From Chitinophagales bacterium (GTDB lineage Bacteria; Bacteroidota; Bacteroidia; Chitinophagales; LD1), in assembly GCA_016787045.1 (NCBI GenBank), contig JAEUVA010000030.1, forward strand, positions 42,993-106,992: a DNA stretch of 64,000 nucleotides. Direction: 5' to 3'. The notes under the pieces are model-generated. The model did not search any database. It was given only the letters and a program-made list of their open reading frames with translations, and had not been told where the DNA came from. The number at the start of each line of letters is the position of its first letter. The stretch's first letter is position 1. The position numbers were made by a program, and so were the translations under genes. Below, piece by piece: positions 27,411 to 36,665 of this stretch.

Positions 27411-29690
27411 ATGTATTTAAGTAAGCAATGGATCTTGATTTTCGCTTTAATAGGGTGGATGAATATTGAAACCGCAAACGCCCAAGCCAAAAACGAAGAA
27501 CCCATCATAGACATCAAGCAACGGATACTCAAACCCAAAAAACACAGTGAAGAAGACATAAAGATAACGCAAGACAGCACCCGTTCGCTGCGGCTGATGA
27601 TTGCCGGCAACATTTACCAAACCGAAAAGCACGCCAACTATTGTTTTGACGAAGCCACTGGCAAGTACAACTTTAGGGAAGAACTCAAATACATACAACC
27701 CATTCTTAGTTTAGGAGATATTGCCATTGCCAACCTAAAAACCTCGTTTGCCAATGATGCCCGGAACATGCACAGCTCGCCCGATGAATTTGCACTGGCA
27801 TTAAAGTATTCAGGAATCAACGTGCTGACCCATGCCAATATGCATGCGGCAAACATAGACAAAGCTACCCTTACCCGCACCCGAGACATGTTATATAATT
27901 ATGAAATGTATCACACCGGTGCTTTTTCTGACAACATGCAGCGCATTGGCAACTATCCGCTTATTGTCAATAAAAAAGGATTTCGTGTTGCTATTTTAAA
28001 TTACGCCATCCTCAACAACCGGCCAAACATATCGCGTGATTTCATCATAAATGAGGCGGACAAACTTTACATAGAGCGCGATATGCGTATGGCGCGGGTG
28101 AATAAGCCAGACTTTACTATTGTATGTTTTGACTGGGGAGCCAACCAGCAAACTATTCCCTCGGCACAGCAAATAGAATTGGCCCAATATTGTTTTCAGC
28201 AGGGGGCAGATTTAGTTGTTGGCGCACACCCAAACGCCCCTATGCGTATAGACTATGTGCCGTACGTTAAAAACGGAGCTTCTGCCGAAGGCATAGTGGC
28301 ATACTCGCTCGGCAATTTGGTGGCCAGCAACGATGAGGTACGCAACCGAAATGGTTACGTAATAGATATGGAGCTGGTCAAAAACAATTTTACCAACGAA
28401 ACCACCATGGGCGACTGGGGGGTAATTCCTGTTTATACCCATTACGATACCTCCGTTACCAAAGGGGCTGTGAAGGTTTACTCTGTACCCTGCTCCGCAG
28501 TTGAAAATGGCGATATTCTTAACGGAATGGCATACATAGAAAAGCGCAGAGTGGTGAATGGTGCATTCCAAATCAGACAACTATTGGGTGCTACTGCTGA
28601 TGAAATACAATACAACCTGACTGAGCATGTGGCTAACAATGTGATGGAGACCATTAATCTCATCAATTCGGCACTCAACAACAAGTACAACCAGAAAAAA
28701 GAAAAAGACCTTGCACCAAGTGCAGCGCCCATACTGCCTGTGGCCTCTGCGGGCAGCAATAATCCTCCCTCTTTGGCCATGATATATGGCAACGACCCAA
28801 CTCCGATTACTAGCAATACTCCAACAAAACCATCAGACAAAACAACACCCGTTGTGGCAGCAAAGGAACCGGAAAAGAAAATCAATAAAGAAAAAGAAAT
28901 AGCCAGCGAAATGTTCAACAACAACGAGCCGGCCGCTATTGTAACTGCCGAAGCACCAAATACTAAAACCGAAATCGCTAAAACCGAAACCGCAAGCAAC
29001 ATACCGCAAACAACCAATAATACCGAAGCTCTAAATACTAAAACAGAAATCACCAACAGCAAACCGCAAACAACTAACAACACCGAAGCACCAAACGCCA
29101 AAACTGAAACCACCAAACCTGAAAGCACAAACAACAAACCACAAACAACTAACAATACAGAAGCTTCAAACACTAAAACCGAAAGCAATAAACCCGAAAC
29201 GGCAAACAACGAACATCAAACAACTAGCAACACCGAAGTTCTAAATACTAAAGCAGAAAACACAAACAATAAACCGCAAACAGCCAACAACAATACAGCA
29301 CCAATTGCTAAACCCGAAACCGCAAACAACAAACCGCAAACCAAAACCGAAACTGAAACAACCAAACCATCGGCCATTACAAACGATAAGCCCATTGTAT
29401 CAGATTTAAGCATTGAAAAAGTAAAAGAGCTGAATGTAAAGTTGGTGATTGATACTTTCTACCGTATACAGTTTTATGCCCTGCAGAAATTCATCCCTTT
29501 AGACACTAACTATTACACCCACCTCAAAGGATATGAAGTGATACAAGAAGATGGGTATTACAAGTACCTGCTGGGCAAATACCGAACCTACGAAGAGTGC
29601 GAAAAAGTATGGCGCGCTCAAATACAACCGCGCTATAAAAACAGTTTTGTGGTCAAATACATAGACGGAAAACGAATTACCGAAAGATAG
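27411..29690 (+). CDS. Exported CapA-like protein with Asn/Thr-rich linker and C-terminal SPOR domain
   Basis: 759 aa. Signal peptide (residues 1-24, ending ETANAQA). Residues about 60-340 resemble the PGA_cap/CapA metallophosphatase-like fold: SLGDIAIANLKTSF, IQQ-like IELAQYCFQQGADLVVGAHP, and IVAYSLGNLVAS. Several usual metal ligands are changed: NLE is NLK, and H-W-G is D-W-G (Asp241). His273 in GAHPNAP is kept. Residues about 500-680 are low-complexity repeats of N, T, K, E and P (PQTTNNTEA type). The last about 85 residues (DTFYRIQFYALQKFIP to the end) fit a SPOR peptidoglycan-binding domain. Likely a periplasmic, wall-binding protein. The enzyme activity is doubtful. Start chosen at the ATG that begins the signal peptide. 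Confidence 0.75.
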   Translation: MYLSKQWILIFALIGWMNIETANAQAKNEEPIIDIKQRILKPKKHSEEDIKITQDSTRSLRLMIAGNIYQTEKHANYCFDEATGKYNFREELKYIQPILSLGDIAIANLKTSFANDARNMHSSPDEFALALKYSGINVLTHANMHAANIDKATLTRTRDMLYNYEMYHTGAFSDNMQRIGNYPLIVNKKGFRVAILNYAILNNRPNISRDFIINEADKLYIERDMRMARVNKPDFTIVCFDWGANQQTIPSAQQIELAQYCFQQGADLVVGAHPNAPMRIDYVPYVKNGASAEGIVAYSLGNLVASNDEVRNRNGYVIDMELVKNNFTNETTMGDWGVIPVYTHYDTSVTKGAVKVYSVPCSAVENGDILNGMAYIEKRRVVNGAFQIRQLLGATADEIQYNLTEHVANNVMETINLINSALNNKYNQKKEKDLAPSAAPILPVASAGSNNPPSLAMIYGNDPTPITSNTPTKPSDKTTPVVAAKEPEKKINKEKEIASEMFNNNEPAAIVTAEAPNTKTEIAKTETASNIPQTTNNTEALNTKTEITNSKPQTTNNTEAPNAKTETTKPESTNNKPQTTNNTEASNTKTESNKPETANNEHQTTSNTEVLNTKAENTNNKPQTANNNTAPIAKPETANNKPQTKTETETTKPSAITNDKPIVSDLSIEKVKELNVKLVIDTFYRIQFYALQKFIPLDTNYYTHLKGYEVIQEDGYYKYLLGKYRTYEECEKVWRAQIQPRYKNSFVVKYIDGKRITER

Positions 29691-29692
29691 AC

Positions 29693-30955
29693 TTACTCAC
29701 GCTCCTTGAGTTTGATATCGACCAACTCTATACGAGTATTTGTAGCGCGAAGTATTTTAATGTGAAAATGATCTAAGTCTAACACCGAACCCGGCTCCGG
29801 AATATCTTCAAAAGCATTTATCAGATAACCGCTAAGCGTGGTGTACTCACCCTGAGGAATATCTAACTCGTATTCATTATTTAAATAATCTACTTCTAAC
29901 CTTCCACTGAAAACAAACTCTGTATCGCTCACTTTCTTTTCGGTAAAATCTTCTGTATCGTGCTCGTCTTCTATCTCTCCAAAAATTTCTTCCATCAAAT
30001 CTTCCAGCGTAATAATACCAGCAGTGCCACCGTACTCATCTACCACCCAGGCAATATTTTTGCGTTCGCGTATAAACTGCAACATCAAATCGCGGGCGGT
30101 CATGCTCACCGGAATTACTTGTATAGGGCGCACTAACGCGCGAATGCTCTTGGGTTGCTTCAACAAATCATGGTGATGTACATAGCCCTTGATGCGATCA
30201 ATGTTTTCGTCATAAACCAGCAATCGCGAAAGCTTAGTTTCAACAAACAACCTTTTCAATTCATCAATACTTTCACTAATGTCTATGGCCTGAATCTCTG
30301 TGCGCGGCACCATACAGTTTCGCACTTTTACATCTTTGAGGTATAGTGCTTTTTCGAAAATTTCAGAGTTAAGGTGGTCGGTTTCATCGCCTGTTTTATC
30401 GTCCTGCACGGCAGACTCTTTTACCAAGTATTCTAAATCTGCTTTGGTAAAAACTGGCTTGCCTTCTACGGGTTCTATACCGGTAAATGTTTTAATGATT
30501 TTATACGCCATGGAATGAAACAATCCGGCCAATGGTGAAAGCAGCCAGTAAAACAACTGTACCGGGTATGCGAAAATGAGTAGCGATTGATCAGAATTTA
30601 CACGAAACAAAATTTTGGGCAACAGTTCTCCAAAAAGTAATATGATAATGGTGGTTATCACGGTTTGCGCTATCAACCAACTAATAGGATTAACCTCTGC
30701 AAAACCAAGCCGTACGGGTGTAAAATAGTGCTCTGCTACGGTACCAAAAAGCACCAACGCTATATTTAAACCAATAAGCATGGCACTAATAAAGCGCGAA
30801 GGATTATTATTAAAATTAGAAATAATGCGTGCTGCTGTGCTTCCTTTTTCCTTTAGTAGCTCTACCCGCAGTTTATTAGCCGAGACGAAAGCAATTTCTA
30901 TTCCTGAAAAAAAGGCAATCAGTATTAACGCAATAGCAAGTCCTAAGAATTCCAT
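29693..30955 (-). CDS. CNNM/CorC-type (hemolysin family) membrane protein, possibly GldE-like
   Basis: 420 aa. The N-terminal DUF21/CNNM domain has about four membrane helices (LAIALILIAFFSGIEIAFVSANKLRVELL, cited in part as FFSGIEIAF). Two CBS motifs follow (VRNCMVPRTEIQAID and IRALVRPIQVIPVSMTA), then WVVDEYGGTAGIITLEDLMEEIFGEI, cited as DEYGGTAGI, and a C-terminal CorC/HlyC transporter-associated domain. Family members are linked to Mg/Co efflux. The Bacteroidota gliding protein GldE belongs to the same family, but orthology cannot be shown here. It converges with the CapA-like gene (2 bp apart) and is divergent from the gene at 31077. Confidence 0.85.
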   Translation of the reverse strand: MEFLGLAIALILIAFFSGIEIAFVSANKLRVELLKEKGSTAARIISNFNNNPSRFISAMLIGLNIALVLFGTVAEHYFTPVRLGFAEVNPISWLIAQTVITTIIILLFGELLPKILFRVNSDQSLLIFAYPVQLFYWLLSPLAGLFHSMAYKIIKTFTGIEPVEGKPVFTKADLEYLVKESAVQDDKTGDETDHLNSEIFEKALYLKDVKVRNCMVPRTEIQAIDISESIDELKRLFVETKLSRLLVYDENIDRIKGYVHHHDLLKQPKSIRALVRPIQVIPVSMTARDLMLQFIRERKNIAWVVDEYGGTAGIITLEDLMEEIFGEIEDEHDTEDFTEKKVSDTEFVFSGRLEVDYLNNEYELDIPQGEYTTLSGYLINAFEDIPEPGSVLDLDHFHIKILRATNTRIELVDIKLKERE

Positions 30956-31076
30956 GTGGTTCCAAACGTAAGCAAAAATTACTACATACAGATTTTAAGG
31001 AATAATCACAAATTGTGTAAATCCATAAAATGTGAAGCGCGAAACACTATTTTCGCCCGCTAATCGTTATTGAAAC

Positions 31077-31478
31077 ATGAACTTTATTATTCGTTTAATT
31101 TTGAATGCCATTGCTGTTGTACTCACTGCCTTTTTGCTGAAAGATGGCGTACGCTTAGAGGGTTTTGGTACCGCAGTTTTACTTGCTGCGTTGCTCATTG
31201 TTTTAAATGTAAGCGTAAAACCTGTATTGATTTTGTTGACCATACCGGCTACCATTTTTACCTTGGGTTTGTTTCTGTTAGTCATCAACGCCATCATTAT
31301 TCTCATTGCCGATTGGATTATCCCTGCCGGATTTGAAGTAAAGAGTTTTTGGTGGGCACTGCTTTTCAGTTTAGTGCTCTCGTTAGTCAATAGCATTTTT
31401 GAGCGGCTCACAGTGAGCAAAACCCATCGTAAAGATTCGTTTCAGATTTTTGGCAAAGATGGCAACCGCATAGCATAG
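31077..31478 (+). CDS. Phage-holin-superfamily-IV (YvlD-like) membrane protein
   Basis: 133 aa with four hydrophobic helices: LILNAIAVVLTAFLL, VLLAALLIVLNVSVKPVL, TLGLFLLVINAIIILIADWIIP and ALLFSLVLSLVNSIFE. The pattern N-x-x-V-K-P-[V/I]-L and the F-x-L-G-L-F-L-L-V-I-N segment match PF04020. Despite the family name these are normal chromosomal genes of unknown role and not a sign of phage. A TATTTTCG -7-like box lies at 31052, about 20 bp before the ATG. No other phage-type gene is nearby. Confidence 0.82.
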   Translation: MNFIIRLILNAIAVVLTAFLLKDGVRLEGFGTAVLLAALLIVLNVSVKPVLILLTIPATIFTLGLFLLVINAIIILIADWIIPAGFEVKSFWWALLFSLVLSLVNSIFERLTVSKTHRKDSFQIFGKDGNRIA

Positions 31479-31558
31479 CCAAGAATGCTTTTAGCGCACT
31501 CTCTCTGCAACCCAATTCTTCTATTTTCGCTCCTCTTTTAAAACTAAAGAAGTTGAAA

Positions 31559-33616
31559 ATGATGCGTTGGAATTTTTGTATTGCCCTGTGCCTGATTGTT
31601 TTTATAGCAGCTGCCCAAAAACAAGCCCCATGTAGTTTTGACCAAATGGTCAGCCAATACCTTAAAGAGCATCCTGAATCATTGGAAAAATGGATGCAAC
31701 AACGGGAACAAGCAACCCAGTATATTCAAGAAGCTACAAATGGAAGCCGTGCTACCATCATTACAATTCCCGTAGTTTTTCATGTGATACACAGCGGAGA
31801 GGCAGAGGGCGTTGGGAAAAACATTTCGGTAGCACAGATGCAATCGCAGATTGCAGTACTCAATGAATGTTACCGCAAACGCAATGCCGATACCGCATTG
31901 GTACCCAATTGGTTTAAAAGCCGGGTGGCCGATATTGAAGTAGAGTTTTGTTTGGCACAGTATGCGCCAAACGGTTCGCCTACTACAGGCATTACGCGCC
32001 ATCTGTACACCAATGTTTCCAACTTTAATACCAACATCAAGCCCGTTACCCAATGGGATCCTTCGCGCTATCTTAACTTCTGGACCACGGTACTAAGTGG
32101 CGGTATATTGGGTTACGCTACTCCTCCTGGGCTTTTTCCTCTTAATGAAGATGGCATAGTGGTGGACTACCGCTACGTGGGCAGAGCGCCCGACAACCCA
32201 TTTAACACCAACTACAAATTAGGAAAAACTGCTGTGCATGAGGTAGGGCATTGGCTTGGTTTGTTTCATACTTTTCAGGATAGTTGTAATGGCACCACAG
32301 CACTTACTTGTTCACTTTACGGAGACGGAATTTGCGATACCCCACCCACCAAAGAAGCCAACTACGGCTCGCCCAGTTTAACACAAAATACTTGTACAGA
32401 AACGCCCATAGACGAATATGACATGTGGATGAACTACATGGATTATGTGGACGATGTGAACCAGTACATGTTTACCACCGGACAGCGCGATGTGATGCGC
32501 GCAACTTTACATACTTCACGCCTAACCATACAAACCAGCTTAGCTTGCACCGATACATTTTCCACTTTTACCTACAACGGCCGCGTAGTAGACATGGCAA
32601 ATAATAACAATGGAATAGCCAATGCCAAAGTATTGTTAGATGGGGTAGCCGATTTTGAAACAACAGCCGATGCCGATGGCTATTTTAGCATACCCGGTAT
32701 GTATGCCGGCAATTACGATGTATATGCCGGCAAATGGGGCTGCCGCACCAAACTACATGCACTCAACGAAAATATTAGTGCTCAATCCGGCTTTGTAACC
32801 ATTCCCATAAAAACTAAACACTACTACGATGACTTTACCTTTAATTTTAACTGGACTACCACTGCCACAGCCAGCAACGGATTTTGGACGCGTGCCGTAC
32901 CGGTAGGCACCGGTTGGAATGGCGATCCGGCAAATCCATCTACCGATTCGCCAAATGATTACACTAATAAATGCTTTGTTACCGGCAATGGCGCCACCAC
33001 TGCACTCACCGGCAATGTAGATAATGGAACAGTTACGCTGCTGTCACCAATTTTTGATATGAGCACTTTCAGTAATCCGTACATAAGGTATGAGCGCTGG
33101 TTTTATGATGGCGCTCAGAGCGGCAACACACCAGATGATAATATGGTTATCAAATTGAATAACGGTAGTACACAGGTTACAGTAGAAAACATCAATACCA
33201 CTGCTAACCAATGGACAAAGAAAGAATTTCGCATCAGCGACTACATCACCCCAACAGCCACCATGCGGGTAATAGTAGAAGTGAATGATTTAAGTAGTGG
33301 CAACCCTAACATTGTAGAAGGCGGCTTTGATGTATTTGAAGTATTGGAAGAAAGTGCGTTAAGCGTACAAGAAACAGAAACTGCACTACAAGTTAAGATT
33401 TATCCCAACCCGACTACGGGCAACATAACGGTAGTTACCCCCAACGCCAATACACTTAATGTTGTAGTATACAACCTATTGGGCAAGCGTATTACCGAGC
33501 AAAGTTCACCATCTTCAACAGTGTACCTTGATTTTTCAAGCCAGCCCAAAGGGGTTTACTTTATAGAGGCCACAAGCGGATTTTCTAAAAATGTCTTAAA
33601 ATTAGTGGTGCAGTAA
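31559..33616 (+). CDS. Secreted M43 family zinc metalloprotease with T9SS sorting domain
   Basis: 685 aa. Signal peptide ending FIAAAQ. The pappalysin-like M43 catalytic domain has the extended zinc motif HEVGHWLGLFH (His227, Glu228, His231, His237) and a Met-turn near MWMNYMDY; it is rich in cysteine pairs (CNGTTALTC, CDTPP). A carboxypeptidase-regulatory-like beta-sandwich follows (VVDMANNNNGIANAKVLLDG region), then a CUB/jelly-roll-like module. The C-terminal about 75 residues (KIYPNPTTGNITV to LKLVVQ) are a type A T9SS sorting signal. An extracellular or cell-surface protease is inferred. Two adjacent ATGs exist at 31559 and 31562. It stands alone, with 78 bp to the next gene. Confidence 0.92.
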   Translation: MMRWNFCIALCLIVFIAAAQKQAPCSFDQMVSQYLKEHPESLEKWMQQREQATQYIQEATNGSRATIITIPVVFHVIHSGEAEGVGKNISVAQMQSQIAVLNECYRKRNADTALVPNWFKSRVADIEVEFCLAQYAPNGSPTTGITRHLYTNVSNFNTNIKPVTQWDPSRYLNFWTTVLSGGILGYATPPGLFPLNEDGIVVDYRYVGRAPDNPFNTNYKLGKTAVHEVGHWLGLFHTFQDSCNGTTALTCSLYGDGICDTPPTKEANYGSPSLTQNTCTETPIDEYDMWMNYMDYVDDVNQYMFTTGQRDVMRATLHTSRLTIQTSLACTDTFSTFTYNGRVVDMANNNNGIANAKVLLDGVADFETTADADGYFSIPGMYAGNYDVYAGKWGCRTKLHALNENISAQSGFVTIPIKTKHYYDDFTFNFNWTTTATASNGFWTRAVPVGTGWNGDPANPSTDSPNDYTNKCFVTGNGATTALTGNVDNGTVTLLSPIFDMSTFSNPYIRYERWFYDGAQSGNTPDDNMVIKLNNGSTQVTVENINTTANQWTKKEFRISDYITPTATMRVIVEVNDLSSGNPNIVEGGFDVFEVLEESALSVQETETALQVKIYPNPTTGNITVVTPNANTLNVVVYNLLGKRITEQSSPSSTVYLDFSSQPKGVYFIEATSGFSKNVLKLVVQ

Positions 33617-33694
33617 CTAAACTAAGCCATGCACAGTACATCCAAGTACTGTTGGCATTGTTATTGAAACCAAATCAAAACTAACCACTGAGCC

Positions 33695-34225
33695 ATGAGA
33701 ACAACATTAGCGGCTATCATTCTTTTCGCTTCTCTATCATCTTGCAAAAACCTAGTGCCCTATACCGACACTATGAAACAGCAGCACAACTGGAGTGAAG
33801 CTCAGATAAAACAAATTCAGTTTTATGTATCAGAGGATGTAATACTCAGCCGAGAACTCACCCAAGGCAGCACAGAAATTGTGCATGGTAAAATCAAAAA
33901 AGTGAATGGTAAAAAGGTAGAAGAAATAATTATACGACAAGGCACGCCAGGAGTGTTGACAGAAATGCCCAAGGAGAAAAAAATGCTGGTCAGTTTTGAG
34001 ATTAGCGATGATTACTACCTAAGTTTTGGTGTGAACCCCAGCATGAGCGAAAAATATGTGCTCCTTGCCAGTGAATGGCAAAACGGCAGCGGCAAAGTAC
34101 ACTACAACAATCAGGTGTTTTACACTAGCCCGGGGAGCAAATTTGCTTACCTCTTAGTGGACTTACGTAAAATACAAAAAATGAAAGTGAAACAGCGCGT
34201 AGCTGGTGGCCGTAAAGTGAGTTAA
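33695..34225 (+). CDS. Predicted lipoprotein of unknown function
   Basis: 176 aa. Signal peptide with lipobox LSSC (Cys17), so it is probably membrane-anchored. The mature protein is beta-rich: QIKQIQFYVSEDVILSREL, then a hydrophilic KIKKVNGKKVEEIII stretch, then SFEISDDYYLSFGVNP, ending basic. No family name is recognised. It is preceded by the M43 protease on the same strand. It converges with the 34228 gene, with only 2 bp between the stops. Confidence 0.65.
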   Translation: MRTTLAAIILFASLSSCKNLVPYTDTMKQQHNWSEAQIKQIQFYVSEDVILSRELTQGSTEIVHGKIKKVNGKKVEEIIIRQGTPGVLTEMPKEKKMLVSFEISDDYYLSFGVNPSMSEKYVLLASEWQNGSGKVHYNNQVFYTSPGSKFAYLLVDLRKIQKMKVKQRVAGGRKVS

Positions 34226-34227
34226 TG

Positions 34228-35769
34228 CTAACTGCTAAAACTCACCGGTACGTTAAAGAACTTGGTAAGCTCCTCTAAACCTTTTTTAGATTTGGTATAG
34301 GCCTCGCTACTGAGTGACTTTTCGTAAAGCCGCTCTAACTTCACCACATATTGCTGGCGACCGTTGCTAAGCCATTGCGATAAATAATAATACGTGTGGA
34401 TGTCTATATCATTATCATCGTACACTGGTTTGTTGCGAATAATTTTAATGTATCGCTTGTACGTATCATTGCACCGGTTATAGTTCTTAGCAGCAAAGTA
34501 GCCAATCATCAGCACTATAAAAATACTGTCAATGCTGCTGGAGATATTTATCTGCTGATACTCCACTAAAAGCGATTCCAATTCATCTACTCCTTGTTTA
34601 ATGTGTTTGCCCCCTCGCAATACCTGCAAAGCGCCATGCAACATTTTAATGGTAATCAAATCACTGGTATATCGCCTGTCCCAAATTCGCTCATTCATCA
34701 GTGACTCACATTTCAAGCGCAACTCTTCCACTTCACGCAGTGCCGCTACTGGCACTTGTCGTGGATAATCGTGCCGATGAATGTGATAAAAGTACAAAGA
34801 CAGAAAGTGTGAAGTTCGGATAGTGGTTACAAACAAATCCGGAATATTCAGATAGTAACTCCAATACTTGACTCCTGTGTAGTGGCGGCTTAGATCGCTC
34901 AATTGCTTGTTGCCTTCTTTGCTGCCAATATCGTGCAGATTAGAGTTTAGTTTTAAAAATCCGATGCTACTCTTAAGATCAAACAAAAAAGGAAAAACTA
35001 CAAAACTGTTATTGTGCAATTCGCGTTCAATATCTTCAATCAAACTGCGTGTTTTATCACTTACAAAATCTGCGGGGTTATTGTAATACATTTCATACAC
35101 CTGTGCATACTGGGCTAACAAACGGATGCTGGTACGCTCGTGCCTTTGCAGCAACTGAACAAATTGTCTTTTCTCCTCTATTACACCTTCAAACTTATGG
35201 CGCAGGGTAACATTAAACACACTGCGGGTAATATGTAGTAACTGATTGAGTGTGGTCTCGTTCTCAATAGCTGTAAAAAGCCGGCTGTTGAGCTTAAGAC
35301 CAGCAGTGGTATCTTTGTATAAAAAGGACTGCTGCGTCATAAACTTCAAGCAAGCAATCTGGGTTTGAAAGTCCTCTATTTTCTCTGCAAGCTCCAAGAG
35401 CATATCCGCCAAAAAATTGGCTTCCTTCTTTTTGCCCTCATTAATAAAATGTTGAATTTTATTTATATTACAAAATAAGTATGCCGGATAGTGGATAGAT
35501 AAAAAACCTGACAAGCGAAAAGTATGCGCACATAACTGGTTAAAGCTCTGCCGGTAACTTTGCTGGTAAGAACCATACACCAGCTTACAAAGCTCTTCGT
35601 GTGAATGAAATGAGGGCAATGCATTCCTGATGCTATCGCACAACTTTATTGGCAATACAGCATTGTTCTCATTTAGGTGATTGATAAATGCTTTGTAGTG
35701 TCCATCATCTAACAGGCCAATAAGTTTCTGAATGAGTAAAATTTCGGTAGGAGATTCCGGATGTAGCAT
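34228..35769 (-). CDS. Large helical protein of unknown function
   Basis: 513 aa with no signal peptide or membrane segment. Almost entirely predicted helix with leucine/aromatic spacing as in TPR-like solenoids (for example ANFLADMLLELAEKIEDFQTQ, cited as LLELAEKIEDF, and NRCNDTYKRYIKIIRN). It has no catalytic or DNA-binding motif that I can see. Similar orphan helical proteins are common in Bacteroidota. The codon usage looks native. The 76 bp before its ATG are AT-rich and could hold a promoter. I do not assign a function. Confidence 0.6.
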   Translation of the reverse strand: MLHPESPTEILLIQKLIGLLDDGHYKAFINHLNENNAVLPIKLCDSIRNALPSFHSHEELCKLVYGSYQQSYRQSFNQLCAHTFRLSGFLSIHYPAYLFCNINKIQHFINEGKKKEANFLADMLLELAEKIEDFQTQIACLKFMTQQSFLYKDTTAGLKLNSRLFTAIENETTLNQLLHITRSVFNVTLRHKFEGVIEEKRQFVQLLQRHERTSIRLLAQYAQVYEMYYNNPADFVSDKTRSLIEDIERELHNNSFVVFPFLFDLKSSIGFLKLNSNLHDIGSKEGNKQLSDLSRHYTGVKYWSYYLNIPDLFVTTIRTSHFLSLYFYHIHRHDYPRQVPVAALREVEELRLKCESLMNERIWDRRYTSDLITIKMLHGALQVLRGGKHIKQGVDELESLLVEYQQINISSSIDSIFIVLMIGYFAAKNYNRCNDTYKRYIKIIRNKPVYDDNDIDIHTYYYLSQWLSNGRQQYVVKLERLYEKSLSSEAYTKSKKGLEELTKFFNVPVSFSS

Positions 35770-35845
35770 TTTTCTGCATCTTATTGCACTACTAAACTAA
35801 TGTTTTTTTTACTACAACAAAAAATTGTTTGTTAGTTTATGCTTA

Positions 35846-36628
35846 CTACTTCCCTTTAAAAACGGGCGGCCGCTTCTCGTTAAAGGCAGTTACCCCCTCC
35901 TTGTAATCATCACTGCGCCCGGCAATCTCCTGCCCGTAGTACTCCTGCATCAGCATTTCGTTTAGTGTGGAAGAGTATGCTTTGTTGAGCATTTTTTTTA
36001 TCAACGAATAGGCCTTTGTTGGTCCTTGAGCATATTTGCCAGCTAACTCGGCCACAGCTTGGTCTAACTCGGCCATAGGCACTACTTTATATATAAAACC
36101 CAGTTGATATGCGTCTGCTGCGCTGATTTTTGAGGTGAGCGTTATCAATTCAAAAGCTTTATTGTATCCCACCAAATGTGGCAGAAAGAAAGAAGAACCG
36201 GAATCGGGTACTAAGCCCACGTTGGCAAAAACTTCAATGAGTGAAGCATTTTCGGCAGCAATAATCATATCGCAGGCCAAAGCCAATGACGCGCCAGCGC
36301 CAGCAGCTACACCGTTTAAGCGGCAAATTACCGGCTTAGGCATTTCGCGAATGGCCAATATCATAGGGTTATATCTGCGCAACACGCTTTCGCCCAAACT
36401 ACGCTGACCTATTTCGCCCTTTATATCTTTCAAATCTTGCCCACTGCAAAACGCTTTTCCTGCGCCTGTAATGACCACGGTACGTACAGTTTCATCTCTG
36501 CCCGCTTTTTTAAGTGCATCAATAAACTCGGCACTTAATTCTTCATTAAATGAATTGAATACATCCGGGCGATTGAGCGTAATGGAGCAAACCCCATTTT
36601 CGGTATTAAACAATAGTGTATTGTACAT
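35846..36628 (-). CDS. Enoyl-CoA hydratase/isomerase (PaaG-like)
   Basis: 260 aa, normal length for the crotonase superfamily. Motifs: ITLNRPDVFNSFNEEL (N-terminal), GKAFCSGQDLKDI (oxyanion loop region), VAAGAGASLALACDMIIA, and the C-terminal KRPPVFKGK. FCSGQDL with GAGASLALACD is the pattern of PaaG, the epoxyphenylacetyl-CoA isomerase, but crotonase family members are hard to separate by eye. The glutamate/aspartate pair used by PaaG is suggested by IEVFANVGLVPDSGSS (Asp in PDSG). A role in phenylacetate or fatty-acid breakdown is possible. No other paa gene is nearby. It is followed on the minus strand by the 513-aa unknown gene and preceded by a membrane protein gene 37 bp upstream. Confidence 0.82.
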   Translation of the reverse strand: MYNTLLFNTENGVCSITLNRPDVFNSFNEELSAEFIDALKKAGRDETVRTVVITGAGKAFCSGQDLKDIKGEIGQRSLGESVLRRYNPMILAIREMPKPVICRLNGVAAGAGASLALACDMIIAAENASLIEVFANVGLVPDSGSSFFLPHLVGYNKAFELITLTSKISAADAYQLGFIYKVVPMAELDQAVAELAGKYAQGPTKAYSLIKKMLNKAYSSTLNEMLMQEYYGQEIAGRSDDYKEGVTAFNEKRPPVFKGK

Positions 36629-36665
36629 AAAATTCTTTTAGGCGAATGTAGAAAACCGATGTAAA

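Noticed and set aside
28478..29413. Long minus-strand open frames opposite the CapA-like gene
   Set aside because: They lie over the Asn/Thr-rich low-complexity part, whose codon bias removes stops on the other strand; the repeated valine/leucine product is not credible.
31077..31478. Phage gene because of the holin name
   Set aside because: PF04020 proteins are ordinary chromosomal membrane proteins; no other phage gene is in the window.
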